DNA of 64,000 bases from Acanthosepion pharaonis (Eukaryota > Mollusca > Cephalopoda > Sepiida > Sepiidae), in NCBI GenBank assembly GCA_903632075.3, contig CAHIKZ030001783.1, positions 213,501-277,500 of the forward strand, read 5' to 3'. The notes under the pieces were generated by a model, which was given only the letters and a program-made list of their open reading frames with translations, made no database searches and was not told the origin of the DNA. Shown piece by piece: positions 35,057-46,859 of the stretch. The translations under genes were made by a program, and so were the position numbers. How positions within the stretch are numbered: the stretch's first letter is position 1; the number at the start of each line of letters is the position of its first letter.

Positions 35057-35985
35057 ACTAAAATGGATTAATTTTATCCCATGTATTTCATAGATTTTTT
35101 TGTATTACGATAACTTTTTATTTTTTTAATACAAGAACATTTGTTTTACACTAGAAAACACTTAGTTTTTAAATTTTTTCTCTCGTATTCATTTTACAAA
35201 TTTAATATGTAATCGTTTAGACAACTTTTTAAAATTTCTACTTTTTGTTTGTAATTTAATTGTAACATTTAATAATCAGAGACATAATGAATTTATTGTA
35301 CTCTGCTGACCTTGACACTTCAAGTTTGCACTATTTGTTAATAATACAAAAACTTTCCTAATATTCATATTCTATTTTTAAATTTCTTAATAAAGTGTGT
35401 TGCATACATTGTTAAAATCTTTCTTGTGTGAGTATAATAGAAAAGGAGACAGTTGAAGAGCGATTTGATGACCAGGATTGGGGAAAGCTTAAAAAAATAA
35501 TAGGAAAAATCATTTTACCTAATCAATATCAGATTTTCTCAAAGCTGCTGTGGTGATTGGTTTGTGTACTCAGTTGAATATAATCTTTTTATGAGAAATT
35601 TCACCTTCAAAGTTGTTCATTATGAATCTCTCAAGTCTTACCCTGTTTGTAGGGGAAGGGGAAAAAAAGCAATATTTCTCTTATTAGTAACATGTTTTTT
35701 ATTCTTCATTCTAGAGTAATTATTAATCTGAAATTATCAAGCAGAACAGACAGGAAGCCAAAGTGGGTGGGAGTCTAGTAGGAATTCAAGGAGTGGGTGT
35801 TTGTTTTTTTCATTAAGAACTTTAAAAACATGATGGCAGGGCATTGATTTCATGTTCCAGGTTTAAAGGAATGCAAACTCTGATGCTATACTTTGTTGAA
35901 CAGTTGTCAAATACCTATCTTTCAATTTTGAAAATCATATGTCTGTTTTGTTTTTTGCCATACCTGTATCATATTGTCAATGTAA
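35057..35985. other. Unassigned AT-rich sequence
   Basis: No gene or recognised element seen. Confidence 0.5.
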
Positions 35986-35994
35986 TTGTAGTAT

Positions 35995-36170
35995 AATTGA
36001 TAGCTGCTCAGAATTAGAGAAGTTCATTATATTCTCTTATGCACAAATACTTTTCGGAAAAGTATGAATTCATCTCTTCTCTCTCCAGTTTTGGGTTAAA
36101 TAGCAGGACAGCTATTAGCAATGAGGCTTTCAACAGTAGAAACATTTTATCATAATTTATTTATCATAAA
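35995..36170 (+). mobile_element. S1-type SINE remnant, plus orientation
   Basis: The body phrase gcacaaatacttttcggaaa and agtatgaattcatctcttct match the S1 body (ttatgtgcaaataaccttgg / ggtatgaatcc). Head very worn. Confidence 0.45.
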
Positions 36171-36489
36171 GATCAGGACGTTAGTCAAATAAGCTCCAAA
36201 ATAACCACCCAAACAGCTGAAATGTTTTCAAATTTGTCGTAATTTAGCTTTTGTTATTGACATTTCAATTGGTCATCTTAATCATAATAAACTGGTGTCC
36301 CTGTGTAGATAGACCCTTGATAGAAATGTTTCCATGAATATATATGCTTGATGTTTTTAAAATTCCTTAATGCTTAGAAATAATAGAATCAATAAGAAAA
36401 TTGTCTTGAATCTTAATTCCTCATTTTTAAAATAAAGTGAGTTTTCAATAGCATCAAATTATTTCTTCAGTTTCCAACTGTTGTGATAC

Positions 36490-36630
36490 AGTCTGAATTA
36501 TTTACATTCAGACTTATGTCCTCATCTTTGTTGCTATTATCCCCCAATGTTTCAGCTGTTGTTCCCTCCAGCCCTTCTGTCTGGTGATCTGGGTAGTGTA
36601 CAGAGAATTTCATACTAAAACTGTAGAATG
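36490..36630 (-). mobile_element. Family A SINE tail with hammerhead-like core, minus
   Basis: Inverse reading gives GGGCTGGAGGGAACAACAGC then TGAAACATTG, with GAAA intact (36550-36553) and a GGCT/AGCC-type stem, but the CTGATGA box is decayed. It is followed by the conserved tail inverse of cattcagacttatgtcctca. Confidence 0.65.
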
Positions 36631-36939
36631 GCCATAGTTAATTGTAAAATAAATGATAGAACTATCCAAGAAACAGAACTGACAAAGTTTGCAATAAGCA
36701 ATAACAAGAAAAATAGAAAAGAAGAGGGCAAAAAATAATATAAAGCAAGCAAACAATATATGCAAGGCAAATTAACAATAAAAAGGGAAAACAACAAAAA
36801 TATGGTAAAAACTTCACAAACTAAGAATTGGGGTTGATACACAAGAGCAAATTTGGATGAATGAACACTGCATTCTGATTTCAAGACAAGACAGACAAGG
36901 ACTGTGTTAGATTAATTCGAGAACTGGCCTGTTTTATTG

Positions 36940-37045
36940 GCTAGAAAGAAATCCCAGCATGCATTTGCATACTTCTGCCTATAAATTGGAGAATGGAAAG
37001 TGTTTTGCAGTCATTCCTATATAGATTGGGACCAACAAAAACTAA
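36940..37045 (+). repeat. Unclassified dispersed repeat, copy 2
   Basis: ccagcatgcatttgcatact and ctataaattggagaatgg parallel 6965-7135, followed by tagattgggaccaacaaa versus ggattgaatccaacaaa. Confidence 0.5.
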
Positions 37046-37144
37046 AGACAGAAATGACAAGGCTTCATCAGTAGTAATAAAGAGAAACTACACCGAATTC
37101 AGTCAAGTTAAACAAGCAGCAACAGGTAGGAAGGAAGACCATTA

Positions 37145-37445
37145 GGTTTAAACATTGTTCCACAAGTCAATAGCATGCCCTAGTGGATTGATTCATGAAT
37201 TTGGTGACTTTGTAATTGTGAGTCCAAACCATTGAGCTAGGTAATATAGACTTAGACTAAATAACAAGACAAGATATCCATAGATATGGAGAACAATCTA
37301 CATAAATGATTCTGTTTGAAATTCTATGAAGATTACCCAAATAGACATGCACCTGAAGAAGTCTGGATGGAATAACAGCCAAAATCTGATAATGAATATG
37401 ATGACATCAGTCAGAATGTAAATGTGATACACAATCAGGATCACT
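37145..37445 (+). mobile_element. tRNA-headed SINE with hammerhead-like tail (family A)
   Basis: A worn tRNA-like head (about 37165-37240: tagtggattgattcatgaat … gtgagtccaaacc as box B) leads into a body with acaagatatccatagatatg and gtttgaaattctatgaagat. The tail has CTGAAGA at 37353-37359, a GTCTGG…CAGCC stem and AAAA where GAAA is expected, then cagtcagaatgtaaa. The copy at 43040-43365 has the same order. Confidence 0.65.
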
Positions 37446-38035
37446 ATTTCTGTAAGCCATTAAGGTCATAGAGGGACTCCTTGTACTGCAGCTGTAACAG
37501 TATTGGTGTGTCTTGGGCAAGATAACTTAATAGATCGCAAGCCCATGCCAGGCTGGTTTGAATTCAGTTTTCCTTCTCCTAGACTGGTTGCCAACTACTT
37601 TAATTTATATAAATTGTCAGATAATTTTGGAGTTGATAAGAGAGAAAACAATCTTCCTAAATGGTTACTTCTTCATAAAAATGTGCTCTCGAAAGTGAGA
37701 ACATTGATGCAATCATATAAAAACCCTTGATTAAAATGAAAATGCATAAGAAAGCTGAAATGCTGTGTAAGGCAAAGAAATCCTCAAATAGGTAGTAATT
37801 CATTGTCATACTTTATGAATGTTCAAGACTTTTCAAAAGTCAGCAAATCAGTCAAAAATTCCTGATTAAATTTCCCTTTCAGTATAATCATTAAATCATT
37901 CACTCATCCCCCTATATTGGTTTAGTGTTTAGTCTCAATACAGTCCATATTTCATAAATTCTAACATCGTGTATATGAAATAGATGGGAAAAGGTTATGG
38001 CTGATGATTAGTTGTTGATATATGTGATAGGGTTA
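37446..38035. other. Unassigned AT-rich sequence
   Basis: No supported gene. The 75-aa frame at 37503-37730 lacks recognisable features and probably begins in SINE sequence. Confidence 0.4.
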
Positions 38036-38039
38036 GTTG

Positions 38040-39490
38040 ATGTCCACAAGTACTTCTTCTTTATGCCCTGTGTCCTTTCAAGACATAGGCGATCATAGCC
38101 CTCCACATCTTCCAGTCCTGTAGTAGCTTTCAATAAGTTTTCTTTTTGTTATTTCTCCAAAACCCTGTTCTGCCATCCACTTGCTTAAGCCTGTTAAGTA
38201 TGTCACACATTGCTTTCCCTTGTCTCTCTTTCTCCCTATTCACCCTGTGAGTATCAGATTTTCCAAGCCCTCTTTCCCTCATTACATGCTCCAGTAATTT
38301 CAACAGTCTCTTCCTGATGTTAATTATAAGTTTCCTTTTTCTTTACATTTTTTTCTCAAACCTTATCATTGCTCACATGTTCAGTCCATGGTATCCTCAG
38401 CATCTTTCTGTAGAACCACATTTCTGTTGCATCAAGTTTATTCTTCATCAGTAATGAGATGGTTTAGAATTAACTGCCATATAAGAAGTCTGATATGATG
38501 TAACAGTTCAGTACTCTTTTCTATGTTTCTGACAATTTAATACTTTTCTTCTTCATTGAGAGATTGTCCAGCATTCATTGCCATATAGGACAAATATCAC
38601 AGAACAATTCAGTAATCTTTCCTTTGTTTCTAACAAAGTTTTAATGTCTCTTAATACTCTGCTTAGATTTTGGAATGGATCTTTGGCTATCCCAATGTGT
38701 CTTCTTTTCGTACTTGTTTGATTTTTGTATTCCTGATTTGTAATTTGCATTTTGGGCTCATCCTTTTGCTGACTACCATGCATTCTGTCTTCTTGTAATT
38801 TGTATTTAGTTCTTTCTTCTCACTTTCCTTCACTATCTTCTGTAGGAGGTTTTGTAGTTTCCTTTCTGTGTCTGCTATCAACACTGTCATCCACATATCT
38901 TATGTTGCTAAGATTGTGACCACCATCAACAAATCCCGACAGGACATTTAATTCTCACAAAATTGCCTCACTGGATAAGTTGAGCAAGTCTAGTGAGTAG
39001 ACACATTCTTGCCTTACACTCCTTTCTATTTTTGTGTATCTGCTGAACTCATTTTCTATCTGTATGCAGGCAATTTACTGCCAGTATAGTTTCTTGATTA
39101 TTCTAATATCCTTTCCAAATATGTCATGTTTGCTGAGCAGTTCTAACAGATCTTTGTGGTGTACTTTATTTGCATAGTCTATAAAGCACAGGTAGATGTC
39201 CTTCTACCTTTGTATTGCTTTTTCATGAAAATATTCTGAGTATAAATATTGCCTTCTTTATTCTGATGTCTTTGACAAACTCACACTGTTCTTGTCCTAT
39301 CTCCAATCTGATTCTGCTGCGCACTCTGTTCAGCAGAATTCAGATGATTAGTTTTGTTAATGGTTCATTAGGCTGATTGTCCGAGGGAGTTTACATTCAT
39401 TTGCATCTGGTTTCTTAGGCGGTGCTATGAAAATAGATCTGCTTAGGTCTTCCAGTATATCACCACAAAGTACTACGAGAAGACAAAAGG
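38040..39490 (-). pseudogene. RTE-like endonuclease-RT LINE, minus strand
   Basis: Minus-strand reading, with many stops and frame changes, gives SRSIFIAPPKKPDANECKLP (about 39440), then CFIDYANKVHHKDLLELLSK (about 39190-39130). An ENEFSRYTKIERSVRQECVY block follows (about 39050-38995), and the palm box RYVDD at about 38890-38905. Next come KKTECMVVSKRMSPKCKLQI, HIGIAKDPFQNLSRVLRDIK, ETKERLLNCSVIFVLYGNEC and WTI. This is the standard order of an RTE-type RT from fingers to thumb. The 3' untranslated end lies near 38040. It is the longest RTE-like copy here. Confidence 0.85.
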
Positions 39491-40705
39491 GAAAATGGGG
39501 AGGTTTGGGTACCTTTTCATTGGCTGTGTATTAAATGAGTAGTTAGTGAAAAAGTGAAATTTCCTGGTTAAAAAAAAGTTTCTCCTGCTAAAATTTCTCC
39601 ATGATAATTTTTATCTCATAGCAAACATGCAAGTCAGGTCTATAACTGCTAAGATTGGGACATCTCTCTCTCTCATTCACTTCTCCTTCTCTGTCATTGA
39701 CAAGTAGTTGACAAAATTTCCTCAATGGGAACAATGAAACTTGTCCATACAGACCATGTGTTTTGTGCTATTTAATGTTATTATAAAAGAAAACCTTTAT
39801 TGCAGTTAAAAAAAAAATGACTGTTTTGATTTTTAATAAATAGCAGACAAGTCTAACTTTGGATATATTGATCTGAAGAAAGCCGTGGAGACTAACACAC
39901 CAACACAACTGACTCAACCCACTATGAAACGATAGTGGTCACCAAATACCCTTTTGAGCCACATACTTAACCACATATGATGCTGTGACTGTCACACAGT
40001 CCAATGAAATCAAACATTTCTAAAGAAATTGCTAAGAAAATCTGCTTTAATTCTTTGTTAGGATGTATGTGGCATGGTGTTTTTACTAAAAAGGCTGATG
40101 TTTGCCTGAGAAAGCTTAATTTCCAATTTGTGAAGATTGAACCTACTACAGTCGTAATTGTCACAAGACTAACTTGTTAACTATTACACTTCAGCAAGGC
40201 ACTACCTCTGTTGTTTAAGCTTGAACAAATATCAAAGGAATCCATGTCTCATCTACAATGAAATCAGTTTGAATTGCCATAACTGCAAGAGATACAATAA
40301 AACCCTATCTGCTGATCATGAAACCAGATTAAATAACAACACAGCAGGTGTACAGAGTGTAAAATGAACTTGATGTTATAGCTTGGTGATAATTTAAGCA
40401 AAAATACATCTGTGTCTTGGGAACAGGTTTGGAAGAGGCGACAAAAGGATTTGCTTGTTCAATAAATAATTGTACTTCATGAAACACAATTATTCATGTT
40501 GAAGATACTCAACATTATTTTTTTTATTCTAATATCAATTAAAATAGCATCAAGTATTATTAATTCAGTTGAAAAAAGAATTATTTTTTATAATACATAA
40601 TTAATTTTATGAGCTTTGGAAAAGGAGTAGTTAGTATAATTTGTTTCTAAATTATTTATCTTGTATATGTGAATAAACACTAGTTTAAATTGAAGTAAAT
40701 TTTAC
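39491..40705. other. Unassigned AT-rich sequence
   Basis: No supported gene; a 65-aa minus frame at 39967-40164 has no recognisable motif. Confidence 0.5.
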
Positions 40706-40709
40706 TCTA

Positions 40710-40827
40710 CAAGGTAGTCCAAAAGTCTTGTCACCCTCCACCTCTCTTCTAAACTGTACGAGCTCATATCAGCCATATGAAATAGGAAATTATATTATGT
40801 AGGGGTGACAAGACTTTCGAACCATTC
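40710..40827. mobile_element. 118-bp MITE with TA target duplication
   Basis: Terminal inverted repeats of about 27 bp built on aaaagtcttgtcaccct and its inverse aggggtgacaagactttc. A TA dinucleotide lies just outside each end (40708-40709 and 40828-40829). This is typical of a short non-autonomous Tc1/mariner derivative. Confidence 0.8.
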
Positions 40828-40829
40828 TA

Positions 40830-41198
40830 TATTTTAAAGTAAATATATTAAATTTTACTAATGGTCACTTATTCTATTAGTATGGTGTTGGTTTTATTGG
40901 GGATTATGTAATTAGTTTCAATTTAGATTGGATTCTCTTCTAAATCCATTGTCTTTGATGTCCTTGTGTGTTTATAAAAATCACAAAGAGGTAATGATAA
41001 ATTCTTAGCACAACTTGCTTCTCAATACATGACAAAACATCAGATCTGCTTTACTTTTTTCGTTTTCTTTTTAAATTTTCAGCACCCCACTTAAATATTT
41101 TTCTCTCTCTCTCTCGATCATACACACACAAAACAGTGCTATTAATTATAAGATTGAGTTGTGCATGAAACTCTGAGTTGTGCTACCAGTGAAGGATA

Positions 41199-41241
<43 letters not shown>

Positions 41242-41709
41242 AACACACACCTCTCAATAGGGGTGGTCCATTAAAGCTGATTGTCCGTAGATGGGAATGG
41301 TTTATTTTTTTATTTATAAAACCACTGTAGTAACTCCCAGTAGTTATGATCATAATGTAAATAATATAAACATGTATATATGGCAGTAATAAATATATGC
41401 TGTACTGTATATATATTGTATGAATAATAGATTTCTCACAGCTACTTTCTCATGCACACGCTAATGTATCATACTTTATATGCTGTATACCTATCTTTGT
41501 TTATAATTGAAGGGCCTGCCGCCAAGTGGTCACTTTCAGAACTAATACGACTCATTCCGCTAAGCCCCCAAATTTTTAATTACATCACTGATGATTTGGG
41601 AGTTTTTTTTATCCTGCAGATTTTTTTTTTTTAATTTGTCTGCAGATTTTGTCTGTTGCATCCTAAGTCCATTGATGGGAGGGTCCAGAGATGAGAGATT
41701 TGCCTTTAT

Positions 41710-41774
<65 letters not shown>

Positions 41775-41825
41775 TGTGTGTGTAAAATTTCAGATATAAC
41801 TAAAATATAGATCTGTAATAGGATA
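40830..41825. other. Unassigned AT-rich sequence with microsatellites
   Basis: Contains (TA)n(CA)n at 41190-41241 and (CA)n(TA)n at 41709-41772. No gene seen. Confidence 0.6.
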
Positions 41826-41827
41826 AT

Positions 41828-42155
41828 ATGAATAGACAAAAGGGAAACTTATCTTAGCTGACGTGTTTCATCTTTTTAAATTCATGAGATTAACTGAAAA
41901 GTCTAAGTAAATTAAGTGATGTAATTTAATGTCTAATATATGAAATGATGTTGAATTTTTTTTCTTTTGGTTTAATTAATCTGATGAATATTTGTGAGCA
42001 TCTCTTAAATTTAAAAATTTTGTAAAAATCAACATTTTTACTTTGGTTTATAAATACTTGTTGCAAAAAAATCCTTACATTTGCCTTGATAAAGTCTATC
42101 AGAGAACAAAATGTGTTGGCTAAGATAAGTTTTCCTTTTGTCTTTATTCATATAT
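41828..42155. mobile_element. Foldback family C with internal insertion
   Basis: The left arm atgaatagacaaaagggaaa (41829) through gctgacgtgtttcat is the inverse of the right arm ttggctaagataagttttcc … tttattcat (42116-42155). The right side also carries CTTGATAAAGTCTATCAGAG then CAAAATG. The roughly 190 bases between about 41880 and 42070 have no counterpart in the shorter copy at 5083-5194. Confidence 0.55.
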
Positions 42156-42204
42156 ATGGCTATTATCTACCCATAAATTTTTATTTTTATATATATAATA
42201 TATA

Positions 42205-42353
42205 CAGGGTATGGCAAAAGTAATGCCCTTTTGTCATTAATTTTTATTGAACAAAAATAAATTACATTAATTTAAGAACATTTCTAAGTATTGTAACATC
42301 AAAACAACATCCACGTCATCTTGAAAAAAAAGTGTTACTTTTGCTGCACTCAG
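42205..42353. mobile_element. Tc1/mariner-type MITE (family T2), copy 2
   Basis: Begins cagggtatggcaaaagtaat after TA and ends agtgttacttttgctgcact, its diverged inverse. The interior shares ttattgaacaaaaataaatt with the copies at 7147 and 42583. Confidence 0.75.
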
Positions 42354-42582
42354 GGGAATTTTTTATACCGTTGCTCATCGAATACAAGGCCTAAGAGCCA
42401 CTCAAGGTAAAGAGTTATTGAATGAGGTTGTTATACGAACATAAAAGGAGGGAAATAGAAGTACATATGAGGATATTTTTCAGTCATGTGTTCTACAGAA
42501 GAATGCTGAGAATAAAGATGAGGACAACAGTTCGAACAATGTAAATAATATAAAGAACTTCAAAGTGTCAAATGCTCTTATA

Positions 42583-43008
42583 CAGGGTGTGGCAAAAGTA
42601 TCAAACTTTTTTATTTATCAACTTTTATTGAACAAAAATAAATTAGATTAATTTAAGAACATTTCTAAGTAGTGTCACATCAAAACATGATCTGTTATGA
42701 TTAACAAACAATTTAACACATTCAAAATGCCCCCCTTCATGTCCAGTACAACACTGAACCCTATCAGCAAAATTTGTACAAACCATTTGACACATTTCTA
42801 CATTGATTTCATAAAATTTATCAGAAATTTTGTGTTTTAATTCAGGAACTGTTTTCAGTTTGAGACAGTAAACAAGATCTTTCAGTACACTCAACAAGTA
42901 AAAGTCCAGTGGTAGTAGGTCTGGTGGTCATGATGACCATACAATTGCTCCAAGGTGTCCTATCCACTTCAACTTAAAAAAGAAAAAAGGTGTGGTATTT
43001 TACTGCAC
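42583..43008 (-). mobile_element. Tc1/mariner-type transposon (family T2), copy 3, with transposase C-terminus
   Basis: Starts cagggtgtggcaaaagtatc after TA. The minus strand at 42643-42897 reads LKDLVYCLKLKTVPELKHKI, then FYEINVEMCQMVCTNFADRV and CCTGHEGGHFE. This is the end of a Tc1/mariner-superfamily transposase (the I…EMC..VC.NF..R…C…GGH pattern). The right end (about 42987-43008) is eroded. The catalytic residues lie in the missing part. Confidence 0.75.
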
Positions 43009-43039
43009 CATATATACATGGGTAGATAACAGCCATTTA

Positions 43040-43365
43040 TGGAACAATAGCTTAATGGATTAAAGTGTTGGTTTATAAATATGGTGACATAATCATTGTG
43101 ATTTCTTGGACTCAGTAGAAATGGGGCAAATAATAACTTAGTACTACTAAGGACGAGATGAGATATCCATAAATATAGACAGTTGGAATAAGAGTATGCT
43201 ACTCCCACTAGATTAAATAAAGTATTCAGTTTGAAATTCTATGTAGGTTAATTGGATTGAAAAGCTCCTGATGAAGGCTGGAGGGCACAATAGCCAAAAT
43301 ACTGTAACAAAAACAACAAAAATGGGGATAATAGTTTGAATGTAAACAGATCTTGAATCATCCAA
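43040..43365 (+). mobile_element. tRNA-headed SINE with hammerhead-like tail (family A)
   Basis: Head: acaatagcttaatggattaa as box A region. Body: gagatatccataaatataga, cagtttgaaattctatgtag. Tail: CTGATGA at 43268-43274, stem GGCT (43276-43279)/AGCC (43292-43295), then AAAAT in place of GAAAT, then aatagtttgaatgtaaacag. The G to A change next to C is what CpG decay of an original CCGAAA would give. Confidence 0.7.
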
Positions 43366-44390
43366 ACATATTTTTTCAACCCTGGTCCCAATGTGTCCAT
43401 GTAATCTAGGAAATACTTGTATAGCTTCTCTCTCTTCTTCTCCTGGATGGAAGTCACTAAATGTTTTGGGTCCAGAGATGAAAGGACATCAAACATGGAG
43501 AATTTTAACTATTTTTATTAATGTTTATGTCGATTTACTAACTATCCAGTGTGGGTCGTTCCCCCTCACTGGGGTTGCCGTTTCAGACAAAAAAGAGAAC
43601 ACATCTACATTGATTGACATGAAAGAACCAACTCACTGAAAAACTTTTCTCTATCTATCATTCCCACACTAGCTCAGCCAATCAAAATCAATTTCCTTAT
43701 GTTTTGTATCTGTTCCCTAAGGTCAACCTCAGGAGGTCTGAGCAGAGATACATTTTCTCTAAAAAATAAGTCCACTAAACTAATATTCAACAGTACTGAA
43801 CTAACAGAATTTGCTACACCACCTTATAATCACTATAATCATTAGTGTCAAACAATGATTTAACAAATTTGTTTAATAAATCCTACCCATGGTAATGGTA
43901 ATATTAGCCATTTTCTTATAAGGAAACATTTGGTATTAATTGACCAAGCAGACAATACTGCTTGTGGTTTATAATTTATAAAATCTTTCTCTTAAAGCAT
44001 TTTAGGAAAACGAGTTTCTTAAGTCCAGTAGCTTTTATTGCTCTCTTCAGTATTGATTCCTTCCTAACCTTTTGTGGTGGTGTTAATGGTAATATTAGTT
44101 GTTAGGTATTCATTTATAAAATCTTTCTCTTAAAACACTTTAGGAAAACAGGTTTCTCAAGTCCAGTAGTTGTTATTGATCTTTGCATTATAGATGGGTG
44201 TTTACTAACCTTCTATTTGAAGTGGGAGGGTATGTTAACATCTTGATTATGTCATTTTTACACAGCTAGTTTTATATAAGTATTGCGAATTTTATGCTTA
44301 CTTAATGCACCAGTGAGATAAGAGCCTTGCTCAAATCCATCTATATTTTCTGTCTGAATTTCTTGGATGAGGAGTTATCATTACTTACAC
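43366..44390. other. Unassigned AT-rich sequence with a local duplication
   Basis: A block with taaaatctttctcttaaa, aggaaaacaggtttctcaag and tccagtag occurs at about 43978-44035 and again at about 44117-44180, a direct duplication of unknown origin. Confidence 0.6.
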
Positions 44391-44394
44391 TATT

Positions 44395-44645
44395 TACATT
44401 CAGGCTATTGTCCTCATTTTTGTTGTTGTTATCACAATGCTTCAGCTATTGTGCCCTCCGGACTTCATCAGGTGTATATTGATCTGGGTAGCCTACAGGA
44501 ATTCTGAACTGAACCCACACAATTCCCTGTAGGTTACCTGTATTGATATACACCTGATGAAAGCTGCAGGGCACAATGGCCAAAATGTCGTAATAACAAC
44601 AACAAAGATGCAGTCAATAGACCAAATCTAAATAGTGTAAGTAAT
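44395..44645. mobile_element. Inverted dimer of family A tails, two hammerhead-like cores
   Basis: The left half is minus-strand: CTGATGA inverse at 44465-44471 and GAAG (decayed GAAA) at 44439-44442. The right half is plus-strand: CTGATGA at 44554-44560, followed by CCAAAATG. The halves are near-perfect inverses over more than 100 bases, meeting around ctgaactgaacccacacaat. The whole can fold into one long hairpin. Confidence 0.75.
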
Positions 44646-45780
44646 AGTTTGTTATAATGAGCTTAATTGAACCTTAACTGAAAAATCTTCATTGTCTTTT
44701 CTTTTATTGATATACTTTTATGTAGATGATTTGTTATATTATGTATGTATAGAGAGATGAGAAGAAAGCAAAACAATCTGAATTGAGTGGCTATTACCCT
44801 CCATAGAGCACCCACAGCAGAGGAGAAATCTACCTTTTGGCACTGACTGGGACAATTGCTTCATCAGTATAGCACATACAATGTCTGACTTGAAGGCCAT
44901 TGAAAGAAATGGTTGAAATGTTATACAATAAAAATGAAATGCTTACTTTAATGAATATTAAAATGCTATGTCATGTAGGAAGTATAAAGTTAACATCTGG
45001 TAGTCATTATTTCTGGACAATATGAAGTGTTTTTGTTTTTTTTTTTTTTCATTTAATTTTTTTTTTTTTTCATGTGTAAGTGACAATTTAACTTCTATTA
45101 CAATTTATTGATTTTCCCTGTAATTGCTATATATAATATATTTGTGTGTGTGTGTGTGTGCATACTTATATTTATCATTTTTAGATTCTCTAACCAGCAT
45201 TGTGAAATAAATTTGGTTAAAGAACAATAGTCATTAATGAAGTGTTAAGAAAAAAGAGGTTATGGGTAAAATCTCAAAGCAAGATCTGATGGTACAGACA
45301 ATTTTCAATTTCGTCTCTCTTCAAAAACAGGAATAAAAACATAAAGCAGAAAATTTAAAACGATTTTTGCTTACTTTTGATATTCTAAATTCACATAATT
45401 TCTCCCTTTGAACAATTGTCTGTATGTAAATGTGGTAAAGTTGTTGATAAAGAACTAAGTGAACAATAAACTCTGAAAATGTAAAAGTTGCCTTACAAAA
45501 AAAAAAATAACATCTAAATTCCTTTGATATCCCTAGCTATATAACTCTTCTTTTTCTAACACCACTTCAATCCTTTTCCTTATTCTGCCATCTCAGCCAA
45601 TACCTGGTTCAATCAAATCTTTTTCCTTGTTAGCCTTCCTCTATCATTTGTTGAGTGTGCTAATGATGTTTGTTAAGACTGTATGCTATTACCATTTCTG
45701 AACTTTGACATCAAAATGGGTAGGAAGTAGTGGGATACAATAATGTGCTGCAATTTTCTTGAGAAACTTGATAGTAAGTC
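44646..45780. other. Unassigned AT-rich sequence
   Basis: Includes T runs near 45040-45070 and a TG run at 45143-45160. No gene seen. Confidence 0.5.
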
Positions 45781-45784
45781 TGAT

Positions 45785-46635
45785 TGGTTCGATATGATCA
45801 AATTGGCAGCTGATCACAAAATTTACCTAAAATCTGTTGTTAACTGAGGCAAGCAGTAACTTTTTAATTTTAATGCCTCCATAACAAAAAATTCTCTTTT
45901 AATCATCTGAGAGAACTCTTTTTGCCTTCTGTCAGCACGGCTGATGCTAACCTCCTTTGCACCTTCTTGGGCTAATGTTTTTTGCTGACATGAAGTGGAA
46001 AGATTATATTGAATCAATTGCTAAGTTTGATTCTAGGAAAGTTGGTTCACTGTGTTGTGCTAGACATTTTTTTTTTCTCCAGAATCTTACATATTTGTAA
46101 GCCTACCATTCACCCTTGATTTGAATATTGTTACCATATTTGGTCTGGTGATTCTGTTATTTTTGATAAAATCTAAAGAAAAATATGTAATGTTATAGGT
46201 CCTGAGCTGGCATCTCAGCTTCAGTCATTTTCCCACCACCGTAACGTAGCTTCTCTGTACCTTTTTTATAAACACTTTCAAGATAATGGTTCTGGTTAAC
46301 TTTACTCTATGGTACCTATGCTCTATGAATTTAAGCTTAGTACTAAGTTAGTGGCAAGGTCTCCTCATTTTACAGTTGAAATAGCTAGGTGTCAGTTCTA
46401 TGCTAACAGTTTTTTTCTGTTGCAGTTCTTGCTTGTAGAACTCGCTTCCGTCTTCTTGCTTCCCAGTCAACTTTAATCAACAAAAATTTAAATGCAATAT
46501 CAATCATTATATTCTGTCTTCTTAATTCCTCTTTTTTTAATGTTCTCTCTCCTTAATATTTTTTCTCATATTCTCTAACACTCAGTAAACCTTTGTCTTT
46601 ACTAGCTTTATTGCCTTACTTCAATGATTAAAAGA
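45785..46635 (+). pseudogene. LINE 3' fragment, plus strand (first subfamily)
   Basis: Begins in the RT thumb region (gttaactgaggcaagcagta, ttttaatgcctccataac) and passes DMKWKDYIESIAKFDSRKVG (about 45990-46045). It then has an eroded EYCCHIW region, PELASQLQSFSHHR and a YKHFQDNG-type block. The 3' end is near 46600-46635 (ctttactagctttattgcct plus A run). Interrupted by indels. Confidence 0.8.
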
Positions 46636-46859
46636 AAAAAATTAGATTGCATTATTGTACATTGTACTATGGGTTGTGCATGTGTTGAATCAAAAGTTAA
46701 AAAGGTAGTTATATTGGGGAAAATATTCAGGTATAAAAGAAATTTTATTGTAAGAGTATGCCAGTATAATATAAATGAAGGTGATTTTTGTTTCCACAAT
46801 ATCACCAAGCAGACCCTGACCATTCACTTATCCTGGATGGGTGTTCTCAAGGAGGTTCT

